From: Prevotella sp.
GTDB lineage: Bacteria > Bacteroidota > Bacteroidia > Bacteroidales > Bacteroidaceae
Direction of reading: 5' to 3'
Length of the DNA stretch: 64,000 bases
NCBI GenBank assembly: GCA_017645905.1
Contig: JAGCNO010000074.1
Coordinates: 1-64,000, forward strand
Shown here: piece by piece, positions 35,014 to 43,641 of the stretch
Layout: each line of letters begins with the position of its first letter
Position numbering within the stretch: position 1 is the first letter of the stretch
Notes under the pieces: generated by a model
What the model was told of the DNA's origin: nothing
Database searches by the model: none
What the model saw: only the letters and a program-made list of their open reading frames with translations
Program-made: the position numbers and the translations under genes

Positions 35014-37124
35014 CGCTCTTACTGGCGATAGCAGCTTTTGCCATGCCATTGATTAGCCAGGCATCGGAAGAACCTACGGAGCTGACGCTGATGCCGGGCA
35101 ACGTGACCATCGTCGTATCCGACGATGAGTGCAGTCAGGTGATGCTGGCAGTAGAGGCCCTGCAGCGTGACTTCCAGAAGGTGCTGGGATTCAAGCCCGC
35201 CATCGTCAGCACAGCCTCTGTTGGATGGGATTTGCAATCTGTTGGAGGGGATTTGCAATCCCCGACAGACGGTGTGGCACTGGTGGTGGCCAACGGAGGG
35301 CTCGAGGGCTTTGAGTCCCACCGCGTCTATGCCGAAGCTGAGCACAACCGCATCGTGATGCAGGGCGCCGACATGCGCGGCACCATCTACGCCATCTACT
35401 CGCTGAGCGAGCAGCTGCTCGGCATCCCCCCACTGTGGTACTGGTGCAACTGGCAGCCGGAGCAGAAAGAGAAGATTGTGGTGGCCGAGGACTTTGACTA
35501 CTACCAGCCGTCGCCCATCGTACGCTACCGTGCCTGGTTCCCCAACGACGAGGACCTCTTCATCCCCTGGCGCCGGCAAAGCGCCGACAACAACGAGCGC
35601 TGGCTGGAGACCATGCTGCGACTGAAGCTCAACACCGTGGAGTACACCGCCACGGTGACCACCAATGGCACGCTGAACAACGAGGCCATGCTCTACAAGA
35701 AATACGGTCTCGTGCTCACTTCACACCACATGGTGGCACTGAACAACAGCTTCGCCAACTGGGATGCCTACTGGCAGCAGGTGCGCCACACCACATCCCC
35801 AGTCCTCTCGGTCAACGACATGACTTCGCTGCGCGAGTTCTGGCAGTACAACATCGACGCGGTGATGAACAGCGGCGTGGAAAACCTGTGGCAGGTGTCT
35901 TTCCGTGGCAAAACCGACCAGCCCTTCTGGTCAGTGTTCAGCGATGCGCCAAAGACTGATGCTGAGCGAGGCGCCGTCATCAACCGCATGGTGAAGGAGC
36001 AGTACGACATGATCTGCCAGTCCACAGGCGACGAAAACCCCTTCGTACGCATGACGTTCTACGACGAGATATCGTCGCTCCTCGCTGCCGGACACCTCCA
36101 GCCGCCGACCGCCACAAACATGCTATGGACCTTCGTGGCCGGACGCCGTGATCACTACCCCTACGACGACCTGGTAAACTGGACCAACACCGACAACGTG
36201 AAGCTGGGCTACTACATGAACCTGCAGTTCTACTCCACCGGTGCCCACCTTGCTCCCGCCGAAGGCCCGTGGAAGATGGAGGACAACTACCGCTACGTGA
36301 TGTCCAAGGGTCCGCTCACGTTCAGCGTCGTCAATGCCGGCAACCTGCGTGAGTTCCTAATGGAGATGAGCGCCAACGCCGCCATGATGTGGAACCCCGA
36401 CGGCTATAACACCAACGACTTCCTGCGCCGCTTCTGCGCCCAGTACTTCGGCGAGGAGCACGCCGCAGAGGCCGCACAGCTCTACCACGACTACTATTAT
36501 GCTTACTGGAACCCCAAGAAGAGCGACTTCCCAGGCGGCTTCGACCGTCAGTATGTGTTCCAGGACCTGCGCCACTCACAGGTCATCAAGCAAATCAACA
36601 ACACCTGGAACACCTTCAAGGTGAACCCCTTCACCGAGATAGGCTATGAGAGCGTTCCCGGCCGCACCTTCCGCATCGAGGGCCGCAACCCCGTGGACAG
36701 CGTCCTTGCCGGTATGAACCGCGAGATGAAGGCCTTCGCCGACGTCGCCCGTCGCTGTGAGGCTCTACAATCTCAATTATCAGCTCTCAATGGTCAATGG
36801 TCAACGGTCAATGGTCAATGGTCAACGGTCAATGGTCAATTCTTCTACGACCACCTCTCTGCCTACGCCCACTACATGGAGCAGCTCGCTACCGCCGTCT
36901 ATCACTTCGTCTATGCCTACAAGAACCCAGACGACGAGCGATTCCTTCACCTGCAGACTGCCTACGAGGCCATGAAGGCAGCCAAGGAGGCACTGCTTGC
37001 CTCCCAGCACGGTGTGTTCAGCACCTGGTATGCCACCGACGATAAGTTCGAAATGGACGCCCGCATCGAGAACATCCGTAGCCGTATGGCCGAGGCAGAA
37101 GACCTTGATCCGTCCAAACCCTGA
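35010..37124 (+). CDS. Secreted GH115-like glycosidase
   Basis: 704-residue exported protein from the ATG at 35010, giving a clean signal peptide ('MTLLLAIAAFAMPLISQAS') and a 4-base overlap with the small gene before it; an ATG nine bases upstream is the alternative. The region 'GADMRGTIYAIYSLSEQLLG' and 'PSPIVRYRAWFPNDEDL' matches the N-terminal part of GH115, the family of xylan alpha-1,2-glucuronidases. It is shorter than usual GH115 enzymes and seems to lack the last domain, so activity on glucuronoxylan is not certain. Two repeat insertions are in frame: a GDLQS pair near residue 70-85 and a GGTCAAT heptamer run near residue 590-611. There is no sorting tail. It is in one transcription unit with the PI-PLC-like gene. 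Confidence 0.72.
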   Translation: MTLLLAIAAFAMPLISQASEEPTELTLMPGNVTIVVSDDECSQVMLAVEALQRDFQKVLGFKPAIVSTASVGWDLQSVGGDLQSPTDGVALVVANGGLEGFESHRVYAEAEHNRIVMQGADMRGTIYAIYSLSEQLLGIPPLWYWCNWQPEQKEKIVVAEDFDYYQPSPIVRYRAWFPNDEDLFIPWRRQSADNNERWLETMLRLKLNTVEYTATVTTNGTLNNEAMLYKKYGLVLTSHHMVALNNSFANWDAYWQQVRHTTSPVLSVNDMTSLREFWQYNIDAVMNSGVENLWQVSFRGKTDQPFWSVFSDAPKTDAERGAVINRMVKEQYDMICQSTGDENPFVRMTFYDEISSLLAAGHLQPPTATNMLWTFVAGRRDHYPYDDLVNWTNTDNVKLGYYMNLQFYSTGAHLAPAEGPWKMEDNYRYVMSKGPLTFSVVNAGNLREFLMEMSANAAMMWNPDGYNTNDFLRRFCAQYFGEEHAAEAAQLYHDYYYAYWNPKKSDFPGGFDRQYVFQDLRHSQVIKQINNTWNTFKVNPFTEIGYESVPGRTFRIEGRNPVDSVLAGMNREMKAFADVARRCEALQSQLSALNGQWSTVNGQWSTVNGQFFYDHLSAYAHYMEQLATAVYHFVYAYKNPDDERFLHLQTAYEAMKAAKEALLASQHGVFSTWYATDDKFEMDARIENIRSRMAEAEDLDPSKP
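35219..35266. repeat. In-frame GDLQS palindromic repeat, two units (GH115-like gene)
   Basis: Reads SVGWDLQSVGGDLQSP and includes the perfect palindrome GGGGATTTGCAATCCCC. Confidence 0.85.
36779..36842. repeat. GGTCAAT heptamer array inside the GH115-like gene
   Basis: About nine tandem units GGTCAAT/GGTCAAC, preceded by other related words, code for 'NGQWSTVNGQWSTVNGQ'. Gain or loss of one 7-base unit would shift the frame. Confidence 0.8.
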
Positions 37125-37219
37125 GTTTGAGCCGTCCAAACTCCGAGCATGACTGGCCCATTGAACAGATTATAGCTATTTTTGAATAGTCTTTTGCTGC
37201 TGTTTCTACCAAATGCCCG

Positions 37220-37227
37220 TATCTTTG
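37220..37227 (+). promoter_or_regulatory. -7 box for the modular-protein operon
   Basis: TATCTTTG, 80 bases before the start codon at 37308. TTTTG lies upstream at 23 rather than 19 bases. Confidence 0.55.
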
Positions 37228-37307
37228 CACCGTTTTTCCATATAGACAGACATAAGAACTGAACATGTTTTTCTATTTACTTTTTGTATAACTTAAAACA
37301 ATTAATT

Positions 37308-40300
37308 ATGAAAAGAAAACTAACATTCGTCTTAGGGCTACTGTTCGCCCTGACAGGTAGCGTCTTTGCGCAGTTCAGCGCCGACAAGACCTATGTAATC
37401 AGCAACCGGAATGATACCAACTTGTTCATGCAGGACAATGGCGGTAACAGTGTCGCCTTAGGTGGCATGAACAACAATTCCTATTGGATATTTGAAGCAA
37501 CAGCCAACCCAAACTGCTACTACGTCAAAAACGCTACTACGGGTAAATACATGCAGAGCTGCAATACCAGCGAAGTGGAAGTCGTTATGGGCAACAGTCC
37601 CGTTGAGTACTCCATCATTCTCTGCACAGTAGAAGGCGATGGGATGTACGGTATGGCTTCCACCGACCAGACGACCTACGATTTCACCACAGGTACTATC
37701 GGCTGTAACTGGAAGAACAACAACACCGTACAGGGGTTTGCCGCCGTCAGCGGCACCAACCACCGCTCGTTCTGGAAGATTGTGGAGGAAGCAATGCCAA
37801 CACCTATAACAGGATTATCTTCTCTATACGAGGGCAGTGTCGCCGAAGTTGGTACATTCTATCTCTACAACGTAAAGACCGGTAAATGGCTGGGCGACAA
37901 CCACGTAAACACTGACGGAACCTGGACATCGCATGGTGAGCTTGGTCCTCGCGGTCGTGACATTGACCTGAAAGCGGGCAACGCCGACGGGCGTTTCATA
38001 CTTAACCCGAAGCTTAACAACAACCACTCTATCAATGGCAGCAATCTCTACATGGACACCCGTGACGGTGAGACCAATTGGATATTCACTCCTGTAGATG
38101 TTGAGGGATTGACCAACTGCTATGCTTTGACCACTCCGGGTGGAAAGGCTTTGGGAGCAAATTCCAACGGATGGGCCACCAGCGACCCTAACGACATTGC
38201 TGAAAGTGGAAACGTCTGGCAGCTCGTCAGTCGTGAGCAGCGTCTTGCCGCCATGCAGGTGGGTGATGACTGTTCGTGGCTTGTACTGGGCGGAACATTC
38301 CCAGTTGCAGACAGTCACAGAGAGGAGAATGCATACAGGGTATGGCTGGGCGACTATGGCGACAATGCCTGTGGCGGCGACGGATTCTACCATTGCAACC
38401 GTGTGTGGGAGCTCTGGAACATCACCAACCGTGACATCTATCAGGACATCAATGTTCCTAACGGCAAGTATAAGTTCAAGGCACAGGCCATCTATGTGTC
38501 GACCGGCGGCGGCGACATGAACAGCGACCGCTATAACGAGTATCTGGCAGACCCCACGGGCAACACCAAGGGCGTGGTCTATGCCAACGATGCCACCACT
38601 CCGATGATTAACGTCTATTCACTCGTTACGACCGAACGGGTCAACGACAGGAACACCAAGGAAATTGCTTCTGGTGTTTGGGCTTACAACGGCACGAACG
38701 AATTCTCAACGAATATCTTCGAGGGCAAAGGCTGGACCGACGAGGTGGAAGTGGATGTTACCAACGGCAAGCTGCGTGTGGGTGCCAGGGTAGAGAACGC
38801 CAGCAGCGCTTGGATGCTGATTGACAACTTTACACTGACTTACGCCGGAGAGGTGGTCATCGAGGACCTTACCGCCTATATCGCAGCACTTGAAGTAATG
38901 ATTGAGGAAGCAGGACAATTCGACGGCGAGACAACTGATGCACTGGCAGCTGTATTAGCAGCAGCAATTACGGATGCTCAGAACGTCAGCCGGACTGATG
39001 CCGATGCTATGACAAATGCCACCAATGCCCTGGAGGCTGCCCTGAACATGGCCAAGACCGTAGACGTGAAGGCTTTGAAAGCTACTGTTGCCCTGGCCCA
39101 GACCGAGGGTATCACCATTCCCGCTTCTGTGGCAAATTTCATTGCCAACGGTACGAACAACGAGGTTGAGGCCAACATCCGCCTTGTGCGCAACCTGCGC
39201 AAGCTCAATGCCATCGAAAAGGTTGACATCAGCCTGATTGAGTGTTCTGAGCCTGCCAACGAGGAGGCCGACTACTTCCTCTACAACGTGGGTGCCGGCG
39301 TCTTCTTAAGCACAACGGCCGACTGGGGCACCCACATCGCTATCGACAATCCCGGCATGCTCATCCACTTCCGTCCTGACGGAGAATGGGATGGCGCTTC
39401 TGGCCGACCTGTTTTCCACCTCAGTGGTAACGGCTGGGACGGCATGAACTGGCAAGAAGAGTATTGGGACAAGAATGGTGAGAACAAGCTCGCTTTCGTA
39501 CCCGTTGAAGGCAAGGAGAAAGTCTACTACTTCTGTGAGTGGGACAACTATAACTGGCACTTCGTCTATGATCCCGCTGAAGACGTCTGCGACCAGAACA
39601 CCCATTACTGGAATGCCGTGCAGAAGCGCGACTGGAATGTTAACGACTACAAGGACAACCTCTACGCTCAGTGGATGCTTGTGTCGCCCGAAGCTTACAA
39701 GGCTGCCATGGAGAAGGCAACAGAAGAGAAGCCTCTTGACGTGACCTATCTTATCAACAACCCCAACTTCACCAAGGCAAGGGTCAACGGAAACGACAAC
39801 TGGGACCGTGGTTGGACAGGCATTGGAGGCCAAATGCGAGGCGAAAACCGAGAGCCGTGGATGGTGATTGAGTGGTTTGAGGCAAACGCCAACATGACAC
39901 AGATCATTGAAGGACTTGCTCCTGGCAAGTACACCGTCTCCTGCTACGGCTTCTATCGCGACGGAAGCTCCGATAACGAAGCAGCCAAGGTAAAGAACGG
40001 TGAGACGCTCATCCAGAACGCATTCCTCTTTGCTAATGACAAGGAAGTAGCCCTGCCTAACGTGACCAGCGAGGCAGGCAACATGCCCGGCATCGGTGAG
40101 ACTCGCGATGGCATAGAAGAGTTCGCATGCTGGCCTTGGCAGGCTAACGAGTACTTCCAGACTGGCTTATACAAAGCTACCACTCCTGTTGTTGAAGTAG
40201 GTCTCGATGGTAAGCTCACCATTGGTGTGAAGAGCACCTACAATGGCGTGCCAGGAAGCTGGATCGTTGTAGGCAATTTCCGCCTGACCAGTCTGGGAGC

Positions 40301-40958
40301 TAAGAAGACTGTGACCATCGACGAAAGTGTTGACTTCACTGCCGAGGATGCCAACGACGTGGTCATCGTCCTGAACCGCTCGTTTGTGGGCAACAACACC
40401 TGGAACACGTTCTGCGTGCCCTTCGACATCAGCAACGGCGACCTGAAGGCTGCATTTGGCGAAGACGTGCAGGTGGCGGAGTTCTCGGAGACTGCAGAGG
40501 GAACCAACTCGACGGTGAGCTTCGACACGATGGATGAACCCGCCATTACAGCCAACGTTCCTGTGCTGCTGAAGAGCAATACGACGGAAACGAGCTTCAC
40601 CTTCGCCGGCGACGTGAAGGCTGGCGAGGCTAAGAAGGAAGGCACGAACTTCGACTTCGTGGGAACCGCCGCCGCTGAGACCCCCATCGCTGCTGGCGAC
40701 TACTTCATGAACGAGAACAAACTCTACAAGTCAGAAGGCAACACAACCATCGCCGGTACACGTGCTTACCTGAAGGCCAAGGTTGCCGGTGCACGTGTTG
40801 CAAGCCTCACCTTCGACGACAACACCACCACCGCCATCGAGGGAATTGAAAAGGACGGAAAATCTGCCGACACCCTTTACAACCTCAACGGCCAGCGTGT
40901 GATTGCTCCTAACAAGGGACTGTACATCGTCAACGGCAAGAAGATGGTTGTGAAGTAA
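37308..40958 (+). CDS. Secreted 1216-residue modular protein with sorting-type tail
   Basis: Exported protein without a recognised catalytic domain; start set at the ATG at 37308 (signal peptide 'MKRKLTFVLGLLFALTGSV'). Order of parts: a trefoil-like block shared with the sulfatase C-terminus (~20-150, ending 'GTNHRSFW'), a second trefoil-like block ('GTFYLYNVKTGKWLG', ~175-340), a jelly-roll-like block ('NGKYKFKAQAIYVS', ~345-510), helical FIVAR-like repeats (~520-640), a second trefoil/jelly-roll pair (~650-1005), a 'WNTFCVPFD' domain (~1010-1160) and the tail 'LYNLNGQRVIAPNKGLYIVN'. It is a paralogue of the dockerin-tailed protein at 20341-23331 with other ends. Likely a surface glycan-binding or display protein. 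A 66-residue protein follows in the same unit. Confidence 0.7.
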   Translation: MKRKLTFVLGLLFALTGSVFAQFSADKTYVISNRNDTNLFMQDNGGNSVALGGMNNNSYWIFEATANPNCYYVKNATTGKYMQSCNTSEVEVVMGNSPVEYSIILCTVEGDGMYGMASTDQTTYDFTTGTIGCNWKNNNTVQGFAAVSGTNHRSFWKIVEEAMPTPITGLSSLYEGSVAEVGTFYLYNVKTGKWLGDNHVNTDGTWTSHGELGPRGRDIDLKAGNADGRFILNPKLNNNHSINGSNLYMDTRDGETNWIFTPVDVEGLTNCYALTTPGGKALGANSNGWATSDPNDIAESGNVWQLVSREQRLAAMQVGDDCSWLVLGGTFPVADSHREENAYRVWLGDYGDNACGGDGFYHCNRVWELWNITNRDIYQDINVPNGKYKFKAQAIYVSTGGGDMNSDRYNEYLADPTGNTKGVVYANDATTPMINVYSLVTTERVNDRNTKEIASGVWAYNGTNEFSTNIFEGKGWTDEVEVDVTNGKLRVGARVENASSAWMLIDNFTLTYAGEVVIEDLTAYIAALEVMIEEAGQFDGETTDALAAVLAAAITDAQNVSRTDADAMTNATNALEAALNMAKTVDVKALKATVALAQTEGITIPASVANFIANGTNNEVEANIRLVRNLRKLNAIEKVDISLIECSEPANEEADYFLYNVGAGVFLSTTADWGTHIAIDNPGMLIHFRPDGEWDGASGRPVFHLSGNGWDGMNWQEEYWDKNGENKLAFVPVEGKEKVYYFCEWDNYNWHFVYDPAEDVCDQNTHYWNAVQKRDWNVNDYKDNLYAQWMLVSPEAYKAAMEKATEEKPLDVTYLINNPNFTKARVNGNDNWDRGWTGIGGQMRGENREPWMVIEWFEANANMTQIIEGLAPGKYTVSCYGFYRDGSSDNEAAKVKNGETLIQNAFLFANDKEVALPNVTSEAGNMPGIGETRDGIEEFACWPWQANEYFQTGLYKATTPVVEVGLDGKLTIGVKSTYNGVPGSWIVVGNFRLTSLGAKKTVTIDESVDFTAEDANDVVIVLNRSFVGNNTWNTFCVPFDISNGDLKAAFGEDVQVAEFSETAEGTNSTVSFDTMDEPAITANVPVLLKSNTTETSFTFAGDVKAGEAKKEGTNFDFVGTAAAETPIAAGDYFMNENKLYKSEGNTTIAGTRAYLKAKVAGARVASLTFDDNTTTAIEGIEKDGKSADTLYNLNGQRVIAPNKGLYIVNGKKMVVK

Positions 40959-41002
40959 GCACAATGAGTTTGTTTCTAAAATAGACTTAAACTGTAAGAT
41001 TT

Positions 41003-41203
41003 ATGAAGAAGACTGTATATTTGGCTCCCTCCGTCACAACGACAAAGGTAAGAGCACACCTGCTGAACACTCCCTCCATCACCGAGGTAAACGGCAATGC
41101 AGGTGTATCATTGGCTGACCCAACCGAAGCGATTCCCGGAACCGCCCAGGGCCGCCGTGTAGACATCTGGACTGACGAGGAAGACGAGAAAGACATGTAT
41201 TAG
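41003..41203 (+). CDS. Small 66-residue protein downstream of the modular protein
   Basis: 66 codons, 44 bases after the modular-protein stop, followed within 20 bases by a terminator. N-terminus 'MKKTVYLAPSVTTTKVRAHL', middle 'LLNTPSITEVNGNAG', acidic end 'VDIWTDEEDEKDMY'. No signal peptide, lipobox or known domain. The layout is like that of the 55-residue protein at 34846-35013, which also follows a secreted modular protein at once. A radical-SAM maturase gene lies next door, but it has its own promoter after the terminator, so a precursor role is not well supported. Function unknown. Confidence 0.7.
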   Translation: MKKTVYLAPSVTTTKVRAHLLNTPSITEVNGNAGVSLADPTEAIPGTAQGRRVDIWTDEEDEKDMY

Positions 41204-41220
41204 CCTCAATATCCTTCAAA

Positions 41221-41254
41221 AAAACGGCAGATTGTTTGGCAGTCCGCCGTTTTT
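41221..41254 (+). terminator. Terminator of the modular-protein operon
   Basis: Stem AAAACGGC (41221-41228) with GCCGTTTT (41246-41253) followed by a T-run. The loop contains the TTTG of the next promoter. Confidence 0.8.
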
Positions 41255-41266
41255 TATTTACCTTTG
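41235..41266 (+). promoter_or_regulatory. Promoter of the sulfatase maturase gene
   Basis: TTTG (41235-41238) and TACCTTTG (41259-41266) with a 20-base spacer. The -33 box lies in the loop of the preceding terminator, so ending of one transcript and starting of the next share the same 45 bases. Confidence 0.65.
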
Positions 41267-41274
41267 CAACTCAT

Positions 41275-41320
41275 CACTTATCACTCATCACTTATCACTT
41301 ATCACTCCCAACTCCTAACT
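41275..41320. repeat. Heptamer array (ATCACTT type) in the maturase leader
   Basis: Tandem ATCACTT/ATCACTC units, then AACTCCT-type units, run right up to the ATG at 41322 and make up nearly all of the leader. Confidence 0.75.
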
Positions 41321-41321
41321 C

Positions 41322-42560
41322 ATGCCCACCCTTGCTCCCTTTGCCCACCCTCTCTACGTGATGGCGAAACCAGCAGGCAGCCTTTGCAACCTGCAGTGCG
41401 AGTACTGCTATTATTTGGAGAAGCGCCACCTCTATGACCACGCTGGCGAAACCCCAACGGTCAATGGCCAACGGTCAATGGACGACCGCACGCTGGAGGA
41501 GTTCATCCGTCAGTACTTAGAGGCTCAGACGCAGCCCGAAGTGCTCTTCACCTGGCATGGCGGCGAGCCACTGATGCGTCCCCTGAGCTTCTACAAGCGC
41601 GTCCTGGAATTGCAGCGCAAACACGCCCGAGGCCGCCACATCGACAACTGCCTGCAAACCAACGGCACACTGATCACCGATGAGTGGTGCGCGTTCTTCC
41701 GCGAGAACAACTGGCTCATCGGCATCTCCATCGACGGGCCGCAGGATTTTCACGATGAGTACCGGCGGGCACGCGGCGGACAGCCGTCGTTCCACAAAGT
41801 GATGCGCGGCATACACCTGCTGCAGAAGCACGGCGTGGAGTGGAACGCCATGGGAGTGGTCAACGACTACAACGCCGACTATCCCCTTGAGGTCTATCAT
41901 TTCTACAAGGAGGCAGGCTGCCAGTACATCCAGTTCACCCCCATCGTAGAGCGTCTGCTGACACACGCCGACGGCCGCCATCTGGCCAGTCCCGGCGACG
42001 AGGCCGAGGCACCACTTGCGCCCTTTTCCGTCCGCCCCGGACAATATGCACATTTCTGCTGCACCATTTTCGACGAATGGGTGCGCCACGACGTCGGCCG
42101 GGTCTTTGTCCAGCTCTTCGACTCCACGCTGGCCCGCTGGGTAGGCGAGGAGGCGGGGCTGTGCAGCATGGGCGAGACCTGCGGCCACGCGGCGGTAATT
42201 GAGGCCAACGGCGATGTCTATTCCTGCGACCATTTCGTCTTTCCCGAATACCTCTTGGGCAATATCCACAAAGACACCATCACGTCGATGATGTACAGCG
42301 AGCGCCAACGCCTCTTCGGTCAGGCCAAGCGCAACGCCCTACCCCACCAGTGCCTGTCGTGCCAGTGGCTCTTCGTCTGCAACGGCGGCTGTCCCAAGGA
42401 CCGCTTCGTTGGCGGACTTAACTACCTTTGCGAAGATTTCCACCAGTTCTTCGCCCATGTAGCCCCCTACATGGACTTCATGAAAGAAGAACTTCTCCAT
42501 CAACGTCCGCCCGCCAACGTGATGGGAGTTAGGAGTGAGGAGTTAGGAGTGAGGAGTTGA
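41322..42560 (+). CDS. Anaerobic sulfatase-maturating enzyme (radical SAM/SPASM)
   Basis: 412-residue radical SAM enzyme. The cluster motif CxxxCxxC is at Cys22, Cys26 and Cys29 ('LCNLQCEYCYYLEK'). The C-terminal SPASM part shows the typical maturase blocks 'GDVYSCDHFVFPEYLLGNI' and 'CQWLFVCNGGCPKDRF'. It converts an active-site serine or cysteine of sulfatases to formylglycine without oxygen, and so fits the serine-type sulfatase at 28780-31752. Two places are coded by heptamer repeats: 'PTVNGQRSMD' near residue 46-55 (GGTCAAT type) and the last dozen residues ('VMGVRSEELGVRS'), which run into the repeat field separating this gene from the convergent manA homologue. Confidence 0.93.
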   Translation: MPTLAPFAHPLYVMAKPAGSLCNLQCEYCYYLEKRHLYDHAGETPTVNGQRSMDDRTLEEFIRQYLEAQTQPEVLFTWHGGEPLMRPLSFYKRVLELQRKHARGRHIDNCLQTNGTLITDEWCAFFRENNWLIGISIDGPQDFHDEYRRARGGQPSFHKVMRGIHLLQKHGVEWNAMGVVNDYNADYPLEVYHFYKEAGCQYIQFTPIVERLLTHADGRHLASPGDEAEAPLAPFSVRPGQYAHFCCTIFDEWVRHDVGRVFVQLFDSTLARWVGEEAGLCSMGETCGHAAVIEANGDVYSCDHFVFPEYLLGNIHKDTITSMMYSERQRLFGQAKRNALPHQCLSCQWLFVCNGGCPKDRFVGGLNYLCEDFHQFFAHVAPYMDFMKEELLHQRPPANVMGVRSEELGVRS

Positions 42561-42651
42561 GAGTTGAGTGTTGAGTGTTGAGAGTTGAGTGTTGAGAGTT
42601 GAGAGTTTGCTACCGCAGCAACTCCTAACTCCTAACTTCTAACTCCTAACT
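42529..42651. repeat. Heptamer field forming a large inverted repeat between convergent genes
   Basis: GTTAGGAGT/GTTGAGT-type units run on one side of a short GCTACCGCAGC centre and AACTCCT-type units on the other, so the whole can fold into a long hairpin between the maturase and manA stops. It might act as a two-way terminator. Confidence 0.7.
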
Positions 42652-43641
42652 TTAAAGGGTTGCGGTAAGGAAGGAGGCGTTTCCAAAGATGTAGAGAACG
42701 TTTTCACAAGCCGGGACGAGAATGGTCTCTCCCTGACGGATATGTATGCCGTTGATGTTGGCCTCTCCCCAGAGACACATGACGATGACGAAGGAGTCGC
42801 AATGGAAATCGACCTGTTGTGCTACCTGTACGACGACCCGGTGGACGACGAAATGGGGACAGTTGATGAGCTGCGAGATGGGCTTCGTGGAGTCATAGCT
42901 GCTGCGGTATTCTGGCCACACACGGTAGTCGATAGCGTCGCGTGCCTGCTCGATGTGCAGCTGTCGAGGCTGTCCGTTGGCATCCTTACGGCCGAAGTCG
43001 TAGACGCGGTAGGTGATGTCTGAGGTCTCCTGTATTTCAGCCAGGAAGTTGCCTGCGCCAATGGCGTGCAGTCGGCCGGCAGGGAGGAAGAAAAGGTCGC
43101 CGTCGTGTGCCTCGTGGGTGGCAATGACGTCCTGCATAGGGGAATGGGCGCCCGACGGAGAACCGTCGGGAACGGTGGCAGAAGCCAGCCGCTCGTAGTC
43201 CTCGGGGGTGATATTCTGACTCAGGCCGGCGTAGATCTTCGAGCCCACATCGCTCTTGATGATGTACCACATCTCGGTCTTGCCCTGACAGCCGTGGCGC
43301 TCCATGGCGAGCTTGTCGTCGGGGTGCACCTGTACGCTGAGGTCCTGACGCGAGTCGATGAACTTCACAAGGAGGGGAAACTGATTGCCGTATTTCTTGT
43401 ACACCTTCTGGCCTATGAGAAGACCCTTGTACTTGTCGATGAGCTGTGTGAGGGTGAGGCCGAGGTCTACGTCGTCGACGAGTCCACGGTCTACGGCCAC
43501 GCTCTCATGTCCCGGCACACCGCTTATCTCCCAGCTCTCGCCGATGTTGGGCTGAGCGGTGAAGATGCCCTTGAAGGGTGCTATCTGGTAGCCTCCCCAG
43601 AGGGTCGTCTTCAGGTATGGTTCAAACTTGTATGGTTTCAT
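42652..43641 (-). CDS. manA: Class I mannose-6-phosphate isomerase
   Basis: 329-residue cytoplasmic enzyme from the ATG at 43641. 'YLKTTLWGGYQI' and 'IGESWEISG' are the N-terminal class I phosphomannose isomerase blocks. 'VQVHPDDKLA' holds the zinc-site His and 'TEMWYI' the conserved Glu region, and 'FFLPAGRLHAIGAGN' completes the cupin site. It would interconvert mannose 6-phosphate and fructose 6-phosphate. Its ATG overlaps the TGA of the ROK kinase gene (ATGA at 43638-43641), so the two are translationally coupled. Placed at the end of the mannan locus, it makes a complete path from freed mannose to glycolysis. Length is typical of the short Bacteroidota form. Confidence 0.92.
   Translation of the reverse strand: MKPYKFEPYLKTTLWGGYQIAPFKGIFTAQPNIGESWEISGVPGHESVAVDRGLVDDVDLGLTLTQLIDKYKGLLIGQKVYKKYGNQFPLLVKFIDSRQDLSVQVHPDDKLAMERHGCQGKTEMWYIIKSDVGSKIYAGLSQNITPEDYERLASATVPDGSPSGAHSPMQDVIATHEAHDGDLFFLPAGRLHAIGAGNFLAEIQETSDITYRVYDFGRKDANGQPRQLHIEQARDAIDYRVWPEYRSSYDSTKPISQLINCPHFVVHRVVVQVAQQVDFHCDSFVIVMCLWGEANINGIHIRQGETILVPACENVLYIFGNASFLTATL

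Noticed and set aside
41003..42560. RiPP precursor (66 residues) with a radical SAM tailoring enzyme
   Set aside because: The SAM enzyme has the full set of sulfatase-maturase signatures, a sulfatase is in the window, and a terminator plus a new promoter separate the two genes.
42529..42651. Invertible promoter (inverton) in the repeat field between convergent genes
   Set aside because: There is no promoter box inside, no recombinase nearby, and both flanking genes end there.
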